Assembly: GCF_017916255.1 (NCBI RefSeq)
Contig: NZ_CP072827.1
Span: 992,001-1,056,000 of the forward strand
DNA length: 64,000 nucleotides
From: Streptomyces mobaraensis NBRC 13819 = DSM 40847
GTDB taxonomy: Bacteria > Actinomycetota > Actinomycetes > Streptomycetales > Streptomycetaceae
Direction: 5' to 3'
Both the position numbers and the translations under genes were made by a program. Within the stretch, counting starts at the first letter, position 1; each line of letters starts with the position of its first letter. Below the pieces are notes generated by a model. It was not told the origin of the DNA, did not search any database, and saw only the letters and a program-made list of their open reading frames with translations. Shown piece after piece: positions 9,045 through 16,970 of this stretch.

Positions 9045-9179
9045 CGAACGATCGTCCCATGTCAGATCTCAAAGGCGTGCCGACCGCTGGGCCGCGACCT
9101 TACGCGTCCCCCCTGCCGGGCTCGGCGGACGGGTGCTTCGCCTGGCCGGCCACCGATGCCCGGCAGGGGGCGCGCCGGG

Positions 9180-9544
9180 CTATGCGTCCAGGTACCGGTA
9201 CTTGATGTCTGCCGGTGCGGTGTGGAGTCGGCCGCCGCGGATCTGCCATCCGGTCATGCCCTCGGCCTCGTGGCTGACCAGGAACAGGCCCTGGACGAGG
9301 TCTCCGTCGTCGTCGGAGGCGGGGAGCCGGCGATCTCGTTGATCCGGTCGGTGAACCAGTCCAGGGCCGATTCCCGGATGTCGGCGCCGTAGAAGACGTG
9401 GTGGGTCCAATTGGCCTGCTGCCGGGGACAGCTCCATCCGTTGCTGTCGTGGTCGTCGTCGTAGGTGGCGACGATCTCCTGAACGGCGGCGAGTCGCGTC
9501 GCGTCGCGCTCCAGCCGTCCTCTGATCGATACGTAGGTACCCAT
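9180..9544 (-). pseudogene. Small conserved protein interrupted by a -1 frameshift
   Basis: The start (MGTYVSIRGRLERDATRL, ATG at 9544, through INEIAGSP) and the end (ASDDDGDLVQGLFLVSHEAEGMTGWQIRGG ... KYRYLDA) lie in two frames that join at about 9320-9335, in a short C run (ggctccccgcctccgac read on the minus strand). Adding one C restores a single ~121-aa protein. Such proteins are common in Streptomyces as hypothetical proteins, often near toxin-immunity loci; I do not know a function. Either a genuine mutation or a sequencing error explains the break. Confidence 0.65.
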
Positions 9545-9574
9545 GGGCGTTGCCTTCTCTGTCGGGCGCGGGCC

Positions 9575-10186
9575 TTATCCGGCCGCGGGGATCCGCTCGG
9601 CCACGGCGTCGATCCCGGACGCGCGCAGTCTCCTCGCCAGGAGTTCCGTCTCGGGGAGGGTTCCCCAGCAGTCACCGTCCAGGACACGGCGCGACAACGC
9701 CCTCGCGCTCGCCAGGTCGACGCCGAGCGTGGCCCGGAGGACGCGCATGATGACGGCGGCCGTCGGCGGCGGGGTGCGGATGCGCAGCTTCGCAGGTCCG
9801 TGTGCGGCGAGCATCTGGTCCCGGCGTTCGCCCGGCGGTTCCCCGCCGCACGCGGCGAACGCCGATCCGCAGGCCGCGCAGGTCGATTCCGCGTCCCACC
9901 GCAGGCGGCCGTCCGGCAGGAGGGTCTGGACGCCGTGGTGGTCCGTCGCCGCGCCGCAGTCGGGGCACGGTGCCGCGTAGGTGACGGCTTCCGTGACGGC
10001 TGCGGTGACGGTTCGCTGTTCCGTCGACGCTGCTGGTGGAAGCGGTGGTTCCGCCGACGCGTCGGGGGCGGGCCGCGATTCGGCCGACGCGGCCGGGGCG
10101 AGCGGCGGCTCCGCCAACGTCTGCGCGGCGAGAGGCGATTCCGCCGACGCCCCCGGTGCGAACCACACCATCCCGCTCAACCCCAT
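9575..10186 (-). CDS. Zinc-ribbon-like hypothetical protein with repetitive N-terminus
   Basis: 203 aa if translated from ATG 10186 (in-frame alternative ATG 10171). The core has two Cys pairs, CPDCG and CAACG, spaced like a zinc ribbon, then a helical C-terminal half (MRVLRATLGVDLASARALSRRVLDG, LPETELLARRLRASGI). Residues about 10-60 are imperfect 10-11-residue repeats of the type ASAEPPLPPA, absent from the compact core and probably a minisatellite expansion. It lies 30 bp upstream of the frameshifted gene, in the same direction. Function unknown; a nucleic-acid or protein-binding role is only a guess from the Cys pairs. Confidence 0.6.
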   Translation of the reverse strand: MGLSGMVWFAPGASAESPLAAQTLAEPPLAPAASAESRPAPDASAEPPLPPAASTEQRTVTAAVTEAVTYAAPCPDCGAATDHHGVQTLLPDGRLRWDAESTCAACGSAFAACGGEPPGERRDQMLAAHGPAKLRIRTPPPTAAVIMRVLRATLGVDLASARALSRRVLDGDCWGTLPETELLARRLRASGIDAVAERIPAAG

Positions 10187-10286
10187 CCCCCACCCCGGAC
10201 ATCGTCATGCTCCCGCAGCCCGTCCGAGCGCCGCCCGCCCGAGCGCCGCCCGCGGGCGTCCGGCGCGTCCCCGTCCCGTTCCCGCC

Positions 10287-11324
10287 TCACCCGACCGGCA
10301 CCCCCGCCTCCAGGTTGAGCGGGCACCCGCGTTCCCGTGCGCGGAGGGCCCAGCGCAGGCGGCGGTGGCGGACGGGGGGCAGCAGGGCGCTCGCCTCGTC
10401 CTCGGTGACGAAGCGCCAGCCGCGTAGTTCGGCGTCGGGGAGCAGCAGGCGGCGGGCCTCCGCCTCGGTGAGCCGGCCGCCGTCGAAAAGGAAGCGGAGG
10501 CCGCCGAAGCCGGGGGGCCGGGGTGGTTCCCAGTCCACGACCAACAGCTTGGGGACGTGCGGCAGTTCGATGCCGATCTCCTCGGCGACCTCGCGCATAC
10601 CGGCCCGCGCCGGCGCCTCGCCCGGTTCGACGATGCCGCCGGGGAACTCCCAGCCCGGTTTGTAGGTGGGGTCGACCAGCAGTACGCGGTCGTGTTCGTC
10701 GAAGAGGAGCACCCCGGCGGCCAGCGTCTCGGCCTTCGGCTCGGGCGTCTCGACGATCTGGCAGGGCCCGGCGGAGCCGTCGCGGACCGCCCGGGCGACG
10801 TGTTCGGCCGCCTCGCGCGGGGTGAGCCGCCCGGTGTCGACGACGAACGTGTCGTCCGAAAGCCAGGTCAGCGCCTCCTGGTAAGCGTCGACGTGGTCCC
10901 TGGCCCACTGCCGGACGGCCTCGCTGCGGACCGGGTCGGCGGGGTCCTCCACCCGGCCGTCGATCCGCTTGCGCAGTATCGTTTCATCGCAGGCCAGCAG
11001 GATGTGCCGGACCGGTATCCGGCGGGCGGCGAGCGTGCCGAATATCTCGTCCCGGTACTCCTGCCGCAGCAGTGTCATGGGGACCACGAGCACCCCGCCG
11101 ACCTCCGCGAGCAGCGCCGCCGCCGTGTCGGCGACCAGGCGCCGCCAGATCGGCAGGTCCTGGTAGTCGTCCACCTCGGCCAGCCGTCCGGGCGGCAGGA
11201 GATGCCGCAGTCCCCCGCCGACGATCTCGGGGTCGTAGAGGTGGCTTTCCGGCATGAGCCCGGTCAGTTCCCTCGCGGTGCTGGTCTTTCCCGCACTGAA
11301 AGCGCCGTTCAGCCAGACGATCAC
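10287..11324 (-). CDS. P-loop kinase-like / NUDIX hydrolase fusion protein
   Basis: 345 aa from GTG 11324; the purine-rich GGAGGAGGGGG just upstream decides this start. Residues 1-175 form a P-loop NTPase domain: GAFSAGKTS (K13) is a Walker A, and LACDETILRKRIDGR looks like the lid of small-molecule kinases. Residues 200-345 are a NUDIX domain with the full box GGIVEPGEAPARAGMREVAEEIGI near 228-250, which hydrolyses X-linked nucleoside diphosphates. The two activities together suggest a nucleotide or cofactor salvage or house-cleaning enzyme. The substrate is not predictable. Confidence 0.85.
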   Translation of the reverse strand: MIVWLNGAFSAGKTSTARELTGLMPESHLYDPEIVGGGLRHLLPPGRLAEVDDYQDLPIWRRLVADTAAALLAEVGGVLVVPMTLLRQEYRDEIFGTLAARRIPVRHILLACDETILRKRIDGRVEDPADPVRSEAVRQWARDHVDAYQEALTWLSDDTFVVDTGRLTPREAAEHVARAVRDGSAGPCQIVETPEPKAETLAAGVLLFDEHDRVLLVDPTYKPGWEFPGGIVEPGEAPARAGMREVAEEIGIELPHVPKLLVVDWEPPRPPGFGGLRFLFDGGRLTEAEARRLLLPDAELRGWRFVTEDEASALLPPVRHRRLRWALRARERGCPLNLEAGVPVG

Positions 11325-11660
11325 GGTTCCCCCTCCTCCGAGCGGCCCCCTTGCGATGCCCGGAACACCTTGCCACGGAAGGACGGACGAGCGGGATGGG
11401 GCCCTCGGTTCACCGGCGCACCCGTCGTACGGTTCATGCCTCCCGGCAACCCCTTGGGTCTCAAGCACCTCAGGCACCTCAAGACCTCAAGTCCTCAAGT
11501 GACGTAGGTTTCCCGGGACTTCCCCACACCGTTCACGAGCAAGCGGACACCGGCAGCGAGCACCGGCAGCGAGCACCGAATCGTACGGCTTCCCCCGCGG
11601 CCCTGGGCGAAACCCCGTACCCCCATCCCCCTCCCCCCTACGCCGCTCGTCCCCACCGCC
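11325..11660. other. Non-coding stretch between kinase-NUDIX gene and ROK gene
   Basis: About 336 bp without a credible gene. It contains short direct repeats (CTCAAG-rich, 11460-11500, and CACCGGCAGCGAG twice near 11548-11575). No clear terminator was seen. Confidence 0.5.
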
Positions 11661-12641
11661 TCACCCCCACACCCCCACCGCCTCCGCCGCTGCCGCCGCC
11701 GCGCCCACCACTCCCGCGTCGCCGCCGAGTTCGGCCGGCACGACCTCGATCCCGGCGGCGAAGGACAGCGTCGCGTAAGCACGCAGATGCCGGCGCAGCG
11801 GTGCGAAGAGGACGTCCCCCGCGCCCGCGACGCCCCCGCCCACCACCGCCACCTCGATCTCCGTAAGCACCGCCGTCGCGGCGATGCCGGCCGCCAGTGC
11901 CTGGGCGGCGCGGTCGAACGACGCGACGGCGAGGGGATCGCCGGCGCGGGCCGCCGCGGCGACGCCCGTCGCGCCCGCGTCCCCGTCCGGCCCGGGCCGC
12001 CAGCCGGATTCGGCGGCCCGGCGGGCGATGTTGGGCCCGCTGGCGATGCGTTCGACGCAGCCTCGGGCGCCGCAGGGGCACGGATCGCCGTCCAGGTCCA
12101 CGCTGATGTGACCGATGTGGCCCGCGTTGCCGGTGGGGCCGGGGTGCAGGCGTCCGCCGAGCACCAGACCGCCCCCCACCCCCGTGGACACCACCATGCA
12201 CAGGGCGTTGGCCCGGCCCCGCGCCGCGCCGCGCCAGTGTTCGGCGGCGGTCATCGCGACGCCGTCGCCGACGAGGGCGACGGGCAGCCCGCCGACCCGT
12301 CGCCCCACCTCCGCCACCAGCGGAAAACCGCGCCAGCCCGGCACGTTGACCGGGCTGACGGTACCGCGCGAGGCGTCCACGGGCCCGGCGCTGCCGATGC
12401 CCACCGCGCGTACGCGTCGCCAGTCGGCGGACGCGGCGAGTTCGTCCAGCACCTCCGCCACCGCGCCCATCACCTCCTCCGCGTCACCCTCGGCGGGGGT
12501 ACGGCGCCGGGAGCGGACGAGGAGCCGCCCCCCGACGTCCACCAGCGCGCCCGCGATCTTGGTGCCGCCGATGTCGAGAGCGGCGACGAGAGCGCCCGGT
12601 TCGGTGAGCGTGGGGGACGACGGCGGCATGGCGGACGGCAT
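11661..12641 (-). CDS. ROK family sugar kinase (glucokinase-like)
   Basis: 326 aa from ATG 12641 (AGGAGAG upstream; ATG 12629 is an alternative). The N-terminal phosphate-binding motif DIGGTKIAGALVD, the GNAGHIGH metal/catalytic segment and the zinc motif CPCGARGCVE identify the ROK family, which phosphorylates hexoses in the cytoplasm. The C-terminus keeps the VVGGGV adenosine motif. It is transcribed away from a LacI-type regulator; a perfect palindrome lies between the two, so this is a typical sugar kinase/repressor pair. Glucose, N-acetylglucosamine or N-acetylmannosamine are possible substrates. Confidence 0.9.
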   Translation of the reverse strand: MPSAMPPSSPTLTEPGALVAALDIGGTKIAGALVDVGGRLLVRSRRRTPAEGDAEEVMGAVAEVLDELAASADWRRVRAVGIGSAGPVDASRGTVSPVNVPGWRGFPLVAEVGRRVGGLPVALVGDGVAMTAAEHWRGAARGRANALCMVVSTGVGGGLVLGGRLHPGPTGNAGHIGHISVDLDGDPCPCGARGCVERIASGPNIARRAAESGWRPGPDGDAGATGVAAAARAGDPLAVASFDRAAQALAAGIAATAVLTEIEVAVVGGGVAGAGDVLFAPLRRHLRAYATLSFAAGIEVVPAELGGDAGVVGAAAAAAEAVGVWG

Positions 12642-12726
12642 GGGGAACGGTCTCTCCTGCTCCACTCGCGGCGCGACCGGCCCCGGTTGGCCGGCCGTCG
12701 CTTTCCCGCCAGTCTCGGCCACTGTT

Positions 12727-12738
12727 GACAACGTTGTC
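12727..12738. promoter_or_regulatory. LacI-type operator palindrome and overlapping -35
   Basis: GACAACGTTGTC is a perfect 12-bp palindrome with the central CG typical of LacI/GalR operators. It overlaps TTGACA (12725-12730), followed 15 nt later by TATGCT (12746-12751), a possible promoter for the LacI gene. Binding here could repress both divergent genes. Confidence 0.65.
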
Positions 12739-12807
12739 CAGGCCCTATGCTCGTTCGACGCGCACCACGCACGATCGCGACGCACAGCACAACGCACCGC
12801 CCAACCA

Positions 12808-12840
12808 CCCACGCCGCCCACGCCGCCCACGCCGCCCACG
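12808..12840. repeat. 9-bp tandem repeat in the LacI leader
   Basis: CCCACGCCG repeated more than three times immediately before the ribosome-binding site of the LacI-family gene. Confidence 0.7.
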
Positions 12841-12853
12841 GAGGACGCGCCAC

Positions 12854-13894
12854 GTGCCCGACACCGCCCACAGCCCGCGCCCCCGCTACGGGACCCGGCC
12901 GACCATGAAGGACGTGGCGACACGCGCCGGCGTGGGGCTGAAGACGGTGTCCCGGGTGGTGAACGGCGAGCCGGGCGTGACCCCCGAGACCGAACGCCGC
13001 GTCAGGGAGGCCATCTCCGCCCTGGGTTTCCGCCGCAACGACAGCGCCCGCGTACTGCGCAAGGGCCGTACCTCGTCCGTCGGCCTCGTCCTGGAGGATC
13101 TGGCGGATCCGTTCTACGCCCCGCTCAACCGCGCCGTCGAGGAGGTCGCCCGCGACCACGGGGCGCTGCTCATCAACGGTTCCAGCGCCGAGGACCCCGA
13201 GCGGGAGCGCGAACTCGCCCTCGCCCTCTGCGCCCGCCGCGTCGACGGCCTCGTCGTCATCCCGGCCGGCGCCGACCACCGCTATCTGGAACCGGAGATG
13301 GCGGCCGGCGTGGCCACGGTCTTCGTCGACCGTCCCGCCGGACTGATATCCGCCGACACCGTCCTCTCCGACCACGCGGGCGGCGCCCGCGAGGGCGTGG
13401 CGCACCTGGTCGCCCACGGCCACCGCCGGATCGGCTTCATCGGCGACCAGCCGCGCATCCACACGGCGACCGAGCGGCTGCGCGGCTACCGGGCCGCGAT
13501 GGACGCCGCCGCGCTGCCGGTGCACGACGGCTGGATCTCGCTCGGCCCCACGGCGCCGGACCGGGTACGCGGCGAGGTGCTGCGCATGCTGTCCGGCCCG
13601 GCGCCGGTCACCGCCCTCTTCACCGGCAACAACCGGGTGACCGCCACCGCCGTCCGCGTCCTGTCCGAACTCCCGCGCCGCGTCGCCCTCGTCGGCTTCG
13701 ACGATCTCGAACTGGCCGATCTGCTCTCCCCCGCCGTCACGGTCATCGCCCAGGACCCCGCCCGCCTCGGCCGCACCGCCGCCGAACTCCTCTTCCAGCG
13801 CCTCGACGGCTACGCGTCGGAGACCCGCCGCATCGAACTGCCGACGCGCCTGATCGCACGCGGCTCGGGTGAGCTGCCGCCCGCGGAAGGATGA
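12854..13894 (+). CDS. LacI family transcriptional regulator
   Basis: 346 aa from GTG 12854, preceded by GGAGGA at proper spacing; a longer upstream frame crosses the operator and a 9-bp repeat and is unlikely. The helix-turn-helix (MKDVATRAGVGLKTVSRVVNG) is followed by the minor-groove hinge helix and a periplasmic-binding-protein-like effector domain (VGLVLEDLADPFYAPL, GHRRIGFIGD, VALVGFDDLELADLLSPAVTVIAQDP). It probably senses a sugar or sugar phosphate handled by the divergent ROK kinase and binds the palindrome at 12727-12738, so it is likely autoregulated. Confidence 0.92.
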   Translation: MPDTAHSPRPRYGTRPTMKDVATRAGVGLKTVSRVVNGEPGVTPETERRVREAISALGFRRNDSARVLRKGRTSSVGLVLEDLADPFYAPLNRAVEEVARDHGALLINGSSAEDPERERELALALCARRVDGLVVIPAGADHRYLEPEMAAGVATVFVDRPAGLISADTVLSDHAGGAREGVAHLVAHGHRRIGFIGDQPRIHTATERLRGYRAAMDAAALPVHDGWISLGPTAPDRVRGEVLRMLSGPAPVTALFTGNNRVTATAVRVLSELPRRVALVGFDDLELADLLSPAVTVIAQDPARLGRTAAELLFQRLDGYASETRRIELPTRLIARGSGELPPAEG

Positions 13895-13968
13895 GCGCGC
13901 CCCAACCCGTAACGCTAACGGTTATCTTTCCGCAACCGCCCCACTTCAACATTTGCTAGTGTGAGCGC

Positions 13969-14643
13969 ATGACCGCGCCCCCCGGACGCCGCGAACGCAA
14001 GAAGGCGGCGACCCGCCAGAAGATCGCCGACGCCGCCCTGCGGCTCTTCCTCGAGCGCGGGTACGACGCGGTGGGCATCCGTGACGTGGCCGCCGAGGCC
14101 GACGTCGCCGTCACTACGCTCTTCTCCCACTTCGCCTCGAAAGAGGCCCTGGTGTTCGAGCAGGACGCCGACTTCGAGCACCGCCTCGCGCGGGCGGTCG
14201 CCGACCGGGCCCCGGACGAACCGCTGGTCCCCGCGCTGCGCCGGGAGATCAAGGCCCTGGTGCGGCACTGCACGGCGGACGCCGCCGCCCCCGTCTGGCG
14301 CATGATCGACGCGTCGCCCGCCCTGCGGGAGTACGAGGAGTCGATGCGGCTCCGCCACGCCGAGTCGCTGGCGGCGGCCATCGCCGCCGAGCCCGGCCTG
14401 GCGCGGACCCCGACGGCCTGCCGGGCGGTCGCGCGGTTCGCGATCGACGCCTACTCGCTGGCCCGCGAGGCGGCCGATCCGGAGGCCGCGGTGGACGAGG
14501 TCTTCACGATGATCGAGGCGGCCTGGGAGGCGGCCCGCTCTCCGAGCGGAACCGACGCCGGCGAAGAGACCGCGCGCCCCCTCGGCGCGCCCCGCGCCGG
14601 CGAAGTGGCCGCGCGGCCCCTCGACGCGGCCCACACCCGCTAA
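13969..14643 (+). CDS. TetR/AcrR family transcriptional regulator
   Basis: 224 aa. The N-terminal HTH is textbook TetR (RQKIADAALRLFLERGYDAVGIRDVAAEADVAVTTLFSHFASKEAL). The ligand domain is of the MftR-like type (AIAAEPGLARTPTACRAVARFAIDAYSLAREAADPEAAVDEVF). The last ~25 residues (EETARPLGAPRAGEVAARPLD) are encoded by a 39-bp minisatellite that runs through the stop codon. The TAA at 14641-14643 is itself inside the third repeat unit, so the C-terminus is set by the repeat array. It stands alone; no obvious target is next to it. Confidence 0.88.
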   Translation: MTAPPGRRERKKAATRQKIADAALRLFLERGYDAVGIRDVAAEADVAVTTLFSHFASKEALVFEQDADFEHRLARAVADRAPDEPLVPALRREIKALVRHCTADAAAPVWRMIDASPALREYEESMRLRHAESLAAAIAAEPGLARTPTACRAVARFAIDAYSLAREAADPEAAVDEVFTMIEAAWEAARSPSGTDAGEETARPLGAPRAGEVAARPLDAAHTR

Positions 14644-14811
14644 GAGACCACGCGGCCCCTCGATATGACCCGCGCCGGCGGAGAAACTGCGCGCCCCCTC
14701 GGTGCAACCCGCCCCGGCGAAGAGATCACGCGCCCCCTCGACGCGGCCCGCACCCGCGAAGAGACCACGGGCCCCCTCGCTACGACCCGCCCTGTCGAAG
14801 AGACCCCTCGG
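14560..14811. repeat. 39-bp minisatellite, about 6.4 copies
   Basis: Six consecutive 39-bp units start at 14560, 14599, 14638, 14677, 14716 and 14755, and a partial unit starts at 14794. Each has the structure GGCGAAGAGACC, then GCGCGCCCCCTCG, then 14 variable bases ending in CC. Because 39 is a multiple of three the array reads as 13-residue repeats. It covers the end of the TetR gene, the spacer, and the last codons of the convergent membrane-protein gene. Confidence 0.9.
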
Positions 14812-15262
14812 CTCCGGACGGGGCCGGGGAGGACGTAACGAAGGCCGTCTCCTCCGACACCAGCCGGTCGGCGAGCCGGCCCCACGACAGCAGGGCCCCC
14901 ACGGCGATCACCCCGGCGACCAGCGGCCAGGAAACGTGCCGGCCCACCCCGTACTCCAGGGCGTCGACGCGCCGTCCCGCCGCGAAGAACCAGGCGAGGC
15001 CGCCGCCGACGACGAGCAGGTGGTTGTTCTTCTCGCGCAGCAGCCGCATGCCCGCCCACAGCAGCACGGGCATGGCCAGGAGCAGTCCGACGACGAACGT
15101 GGCGAGCCACACCCCCGTCCCCGCCCAGGCGGACTGCGGATCGGCCTTCTCCTCGGCGCGCGCGGCGGCGAAACCGGTCGTGAGGACGGTGTGGCAGGCC
15201 AGGACGGCGAGGGCGGTGACCGCGGCCCCCTTCAGGGGCCTGACCCAGGGGAACGTACGCAT
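14780..15262 (-). CDS. Small integral membrane protein, unknown function
   Basis: 160 aa, ATG at 15262. There are four likely membrane segments: about 12-34 (AAVTALAVLACHTVLTTGFA), 48-68 (GVWLATFVVGLLLAMPVLLW), 80-95 (LLVVGGGLAWFFA) and 113-128 (WPLVAGVIAVGALLSW). No recognised domain. The last ~10 residues come from the 39-bp minisatellite. Start-proximal DNA carries two stacked palindromes (15271-15288 and 15292-15319). Confidence 0.75.
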   Translation of the reverse strand: MRTFPWVRPLKGAAVTALAVLACHTVLTTGFAAARAEEKADPQSAWAGTGVWLATFVVGLLLAMPVLLWAGMRLLREKNNHLLVVGGGLAWFFAAGRRVDALEYGVGRHVSWPLVAGVIAVGALLSWGRLADRLVSEETAFVTSSPAPSGAEGSLRQGGS

Positions 15263-15270
15263 GGGCCCAT

Positions 15271-15288
15271 CGTTTCCGCCCGGAAACG
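15271..15288. promoter_or_regulatory. 18-bp perfect palindrome upstream of the membrane-protein gene
   Basis: CGTTTCCG and CGGAAACG around a 2-bp centre, 9 bp upstream of the ATG. Placed to act as an operator or to hide the translation start. Confidence 0.55.
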
Positions 15289-15345
15289 CCGAACGCCTGA
15301 GTATCTGTACTCAGGCGTTTCCTCAGGCGTTACTCAGGCGTTCGG
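15289..15345 (-). terminator. Terminator region of the cyclophilin gene with alternative hairpins
   Basis: AACGCCTGAGTA (15292-15303) pairs perfectly with TACTCAGGCGTT (15308-15319). The segment 15289-15302 can instead pair with 15332-15345 because the CTCAGGCGTT half is present three times. It sits directly 3' of the leftward cyclophilin gene. Confidence 0.65.
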
Positions 15346-15370
15346 TATCTCAAGCTCGCCGCGGCGAACG

Positions 15371-15862
15371 TCAGGCGACCGTGCCGCTCTCCTTGATGAC
15401 GACGTCGGCCTTCAGGGCGCCGCTGTGGGAGCCCAGCGCCTCGATCTGCTTCACCAGGTCCTGGCCCTCGACGACCTCGCCGAAGACGACGTGCTTGCCG
15501 TCCAGCCACGGGGTGACGACGGTCGTCACGAAGAACTGGGAGCCGTTGGTGTTCGGGCCGCGGTTGGCCATCGACAGCAGGAACGGCCGGTCGTGCTTGC
15601 GGGAGAAGTTCTCGTCGGCGAAGGTCGCGCCGAAGATGCTCTTGCCGCCGGTGCCGTTGCCGTGGGTGAAGTCGCCGCCCTGGAGCATGAAGTCCGGGAT
15701 GACGCGGTGGAAGGCCGAGCCGGCGTAGCCGTAGCCGTTCTGGCCGGTGGCGAGCTCGCGGAAGTTGCGCGCGGTCTCCGGGACGACGTCGTCGAAGAGC
15801 CGGAAGACGATGCGGCCGGCGTCCTTGCCGTCAATGGTGATGTCGAAGAAAACGTTCTGCAT
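15371..15862 (-). CDS. Cyclophilin-type peptidyl-prolyl cis-trans isomerase
   Basis: 163 aa from ATG 15862 (GAGG 8 nt upstream; a GTG two codons earlier is possible but too close to the ribosome site). It carries the cyclophilin active-site arginine motif [16 protein letters not shown], the NGSQFFVTT stretch and HVVFGEV. It lacks a signal peptide, so it is a cytoplasmic protein-folding catalyst. Length and the ENFSRKHD insertion are normal for the short actinobacterial PpiA/PpiB group. Confidence 0.95.
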   Translation of the reverse strand: MQNVFFDITIDGKDAGRIVFRLFDDVVPETARNFRELATGQNGYGYAGSAFHRVIPDFMLQGGDFTHGNGTGGKSIFGATFADENFSRKHDRPFLLSMANRGPNTNGSQFFVTTVVTPWLDGKHVVFGEVVEGQDLVKQIEALGSHSGALKADVVIKESGTVA

Positions 15863-16048
15863 GGCCACATCCTCACATCCTTCGGCGCGTCGCCCAATTC
15901 CCGGCCCACCGGGAAGGCCCCGACGGCCCCTCCTCCACCCGGCCGGGCCCGCGCGCCGCCCGCCCCCCGAGCGCGCCGGACACGGCGGAGCCGCGGGCCG
16001 ACGGGCCCGAGGACCGGGCGGGAGTCGCGCCCCCGCACATGCCGAGGC

Positions 16049-16876
16049 TCACCGGCCGGCGCCCGCCTCCGCGCTCGGGGAGCCGGCCGCCGCCTCGATC
16101 CCGTCCAGCAGGACGGCCAGGCCGGCCGCGAAGACGCGGTCGGTCTCGCGCTCCCAGGTGTCCGTCGGATCCCCGTCCGCCGCGGGCGGGGTCCGGGCGG
16201 AGGCGAGCCGCGTCGACAGCGGGAAGCGGTCGGCGAAATCGGGGGCGAGCTCGTTCAGGAGGGTCACCCGGGCGGTCCACCAGTCCCGGTCCGCGACGCC
16301 GGTCACGGCCGCCGCCCGGCGCGCCTCCGCCGTCGTCCGCGCCGAGCCGTGCACGAAGTGGAACAGCGAACTCACCACCGCCCGCAGCGCCCCTGCCTCC
16401 AGCCGGGCGCCCGACAGGGCGCGGAGCAGCGCCTCCAGAACGGCCTGCTCGTGCGGGCCGAGCACCGGGCGCGCGTACGAGACCTGGAGCACCCACGGGT
16501 GCCGCAGGCAGAACTCCTTGAGTTCCGACGCCCAGGTCGTCACCTCCGTCCGCCAGTCGTCGCCCGCCGCCCGGTCGATGGGGAGTTCGGCGTGCACGCG
16601 GTCGTACATGAGGTCGAGGAGTTCCGCCTTGCCGGGCACGTAGGTGTAGAGCGCCATCGACGAGCACCCCAGCCGCTCCGCCACCGTGCGCATCGACAGT
16701 CCCGCCGCCGACGCGGCCTCGTCGGCCACCGCGACCGCCGCCTCGACGATGGCGTCGACGGTCAGGCCGGGCTTGGGGCCCGGCGCCTTGCGCGCGGGAC
16801 GCGCGTCCTCCCCTTTCCACAGCAGCGTCATGGACGCGGTCGGGTCGCCCTGCCCGGCGATGATGCCCACGCTCAC
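16049..16876 (-). CDS. TetR family regulator (TetR_C_1 type)
   Basis: 275 aa, GTG at 16876 with GGAG 7 nt upstream. The HTH is residues about 40-85 (LTVDAIVEAAVAVADEA, LSMRTVAERLGCSSMALYTYVPGKAELLDLMYD), with a long ligand domain of the TetR/AcrR C-terminal class seen in drug-pump and hydrolase regulators. It diverges from the alpha/beta hydrolase gene at 16971 with only 94 bp between. The paired direct repeats in that gap are its probable binding sites, giving control of the hydrolase and of itself. Confidence 0.9.
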   Translation of the reverse strand: MSVGIIAGQGDPTASMTLLWKGEDARPARKAPGPKPGLTVDAIVEAAVAVADEAASAAGLSMRTVAERLGCSSMALYTYVPGKAELLDLMYDRVHAELPIDRAAGDDWRTEVTTWASELKEFCLRHPWVLQVSYARPVLGPHEQAVLEALLRALSGARLEAGALRAVVSSLFHFVHGSARTTAEARRAAAVTGVADRDWWTARVTLLNELAPDFADRFPLSTRLASARTPPAADGDPTDTWERETDRVFAAGLAVLLDGIEAAAGSPSAEAGAGR

Positions 16877-16885
16877 GCTTGATCT

Positions 16886-16940
16886 CCTTACGCCCTACGC
16901 TATTGTCGCTCCCGCCAACACCTTACGCCCTACGGAATTG
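16886..16940. promoter_or_regulatory. Two direct-repeat operator-like sites between divergent TetR and hydrolase genes
   Basis: CCTTACGCCCTACG occurs at 16886 and again at 16921, each followed by two bases and ATTG. Each copy is itself weakly palindromic (C.TA.G.C.TA.G). The 35-bp spacing and position between divergent starts fit TetR binding. Confidence 0.6.
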
Positions 16941-16970
16941 GTCGGCACCGACCGGAACAGGGAGACAGCC

